Of a DNA stretch of 64,000 bases, positions 63,101 to 64,000 are shown one piece after another; the first letter of the stretch is position 1, and the number at the start of each line of letters is the position of its first letter. The notes below the pieces were generated by a model. That model was not told where the DNA came from. It did no database searches and saw only the letters and a list, made by a program, of their open reading frames with translations. The stretch spans positions 11,803,925 through 11,867,924 of the forward strand of contig JACBWW010000012.1 in the NCBI GenBank assembly GCA_020086605.1, read 5' to 3'. This stretch comes from Lanius collurio (taxonomy: Eukaryota; Chordata; Aves; Passeriformes; Laniidae). Made by a program: the position numbers and the translations under genes.

Positions 63101-64000
63101 ATATTGATACGGGGCAGGGGGAAGCCAGCAGAGAAGTGTTCTTATTGAGATACTGAGGATGACCAGGCATGTCATGCTCTGCCCACTGCCTCCATTTGCC
63201 TTTGAGATGCAGCCATACCTGGCTCAGGTTTCCTTGATAATCCTCATAAGGTGTCTGGAGAGATTAACCTTACTCTGGGAAAGTCAATGCCTTTCCTTTA
63301 ACTATGAAGGAAGCTAGGACTGAATATATTTCCAACACAGACTATTCAAGAAAATGTCTAAAGATAGTGGGAAGAAACTACTGAAAAGATCTGTCTTTGG
63401 GAAAAAAAAATGTATATGGGATGTATACAGGAAATGATCTCTAACGTACCTCTCTTTGTCTGTATTCCTAGTGTGCAGCCTGAATTCTGCTAACATTGAA
63501 TGGATGTTTGGCATAAGAATGCACTTTGTGCATCTCAATATGACAGGATTATTTCCCTGTCCTCTTTTAGCTAGTATGACAAGAAACGGAAATGTGTTTC
63601 TTCAGTTTATTTGTACATCTTGTATCTTCTCAGTTTTGTATCATCTAAGTTTTCTGTTCCCACCTTCCTCAAAAGCATTTATTACTCTCTATTATTTCCT
63701 GTCATTAGAATTTTCCTACTGTTATTCACCAGATAGACAGGCACATATTTCTGTGAACTGTAATGCAAACTACCTGGTCTATCCTAACAGAAGTATTTGC
63801 ATGAAAGACGACCAGAGATCTTCAAATTTAATTTTATTCTGAAAAAATCCTGAAGTCCCTGAAGAACATGTATTAGGTGATTTCCTTTCCACTACTTTGA
63901 AACAGTACTGATAATGAAATGTTCAGTAGGGATGGCTTTAGAGAGACAAGTAGTCAGTGTTGCAATACAGTGATGGCAGTGCCTGTGGTGCTTTGGACAT
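60181..64000. other. Unique-looking non-coding DNA, no gene seen
   Basis: The part 60520-60920 is somewhat richer in G+C and ends in an 11-bp tandem (TTATCACAGAA, TTATCACAGAG at 60938-60959). The plus frames at 60786-61178 (130 codons) and 63456-63842 (128 codons) are the longest here but show no domain, conserved motif or exon context that I recognise. Confidence 0.5.

Noticed and set aside
63456..63842. 128-codon plus-strand frame
   Set aside because: Rich in Phe, Ser, Leu and Cys, as random T-rich DNA gives, with no motif or splice support.

Overview
This window looks like non-coding nuclear DNA from a bird, most likely a passerine. Three things support this. There is a 3' fragment of a CR1-type non-LTR retrotransposon near 26.2-27.2 kb. 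There are several solo or partial long terminal repeats of the kinds common in passerine genomes. The background is AT-rich and CpG-poor, with low repeat density and long unique stretches. Nothing prokaryotic is present: no operons, ribosome-binding sites, CRISPR array or rRNA. I recognised no tRNA or known protein-coding gene. The open frames are short and look like chance frames, translations of the CR1 element, or low-complexity sequence. The window is best read as intergenic DNA or a very large intron.

Layout: 181-312 is a G/T-only simple tract. A probable solo LTR (type A) lies on the plus strand at about 1488-2416. A second LTR family (type B) occurs as a minus-strand copy at 6765-7366, a 5' fragment at 18151-18245 and a near-complete plus-strand copy at 36762-37335. 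A 190-bp sequence occurs twice in direct orientation at 9423-9612 and 14968-15157, about 92% identical without gaps, and I cannot assign it to a known repeat. A perfect 26-bp palindrome built from interferon-response-like half sites is at 16313-16338. A G-run-rich tract is at 23496-23630, followed by the CR1 fragment and a polypyrimidine tract at 27249-27293. The remaining half (37.3-64 kb) is unique-looking DNA with scattered T-runs and simple repeats. The only coding hints are two weak candidate minus-strand terminal exons, at 59960-60145 (one transmembrane segment) and at 35463-35656.

There is no gene set acting together here. Inserted elements supply the identifiable content: LTRs with recognisable TATA and polyadenylation signals, and a dead CR1 copy. 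The points most worth checking are the unexplained 190-bp duplicate, the palindrome and the transmembrane-coding frame. No intact retroviral gag, pol or env frame was seen next to any LTR. All family assignments come from memory of consensus patterns, with no database search.
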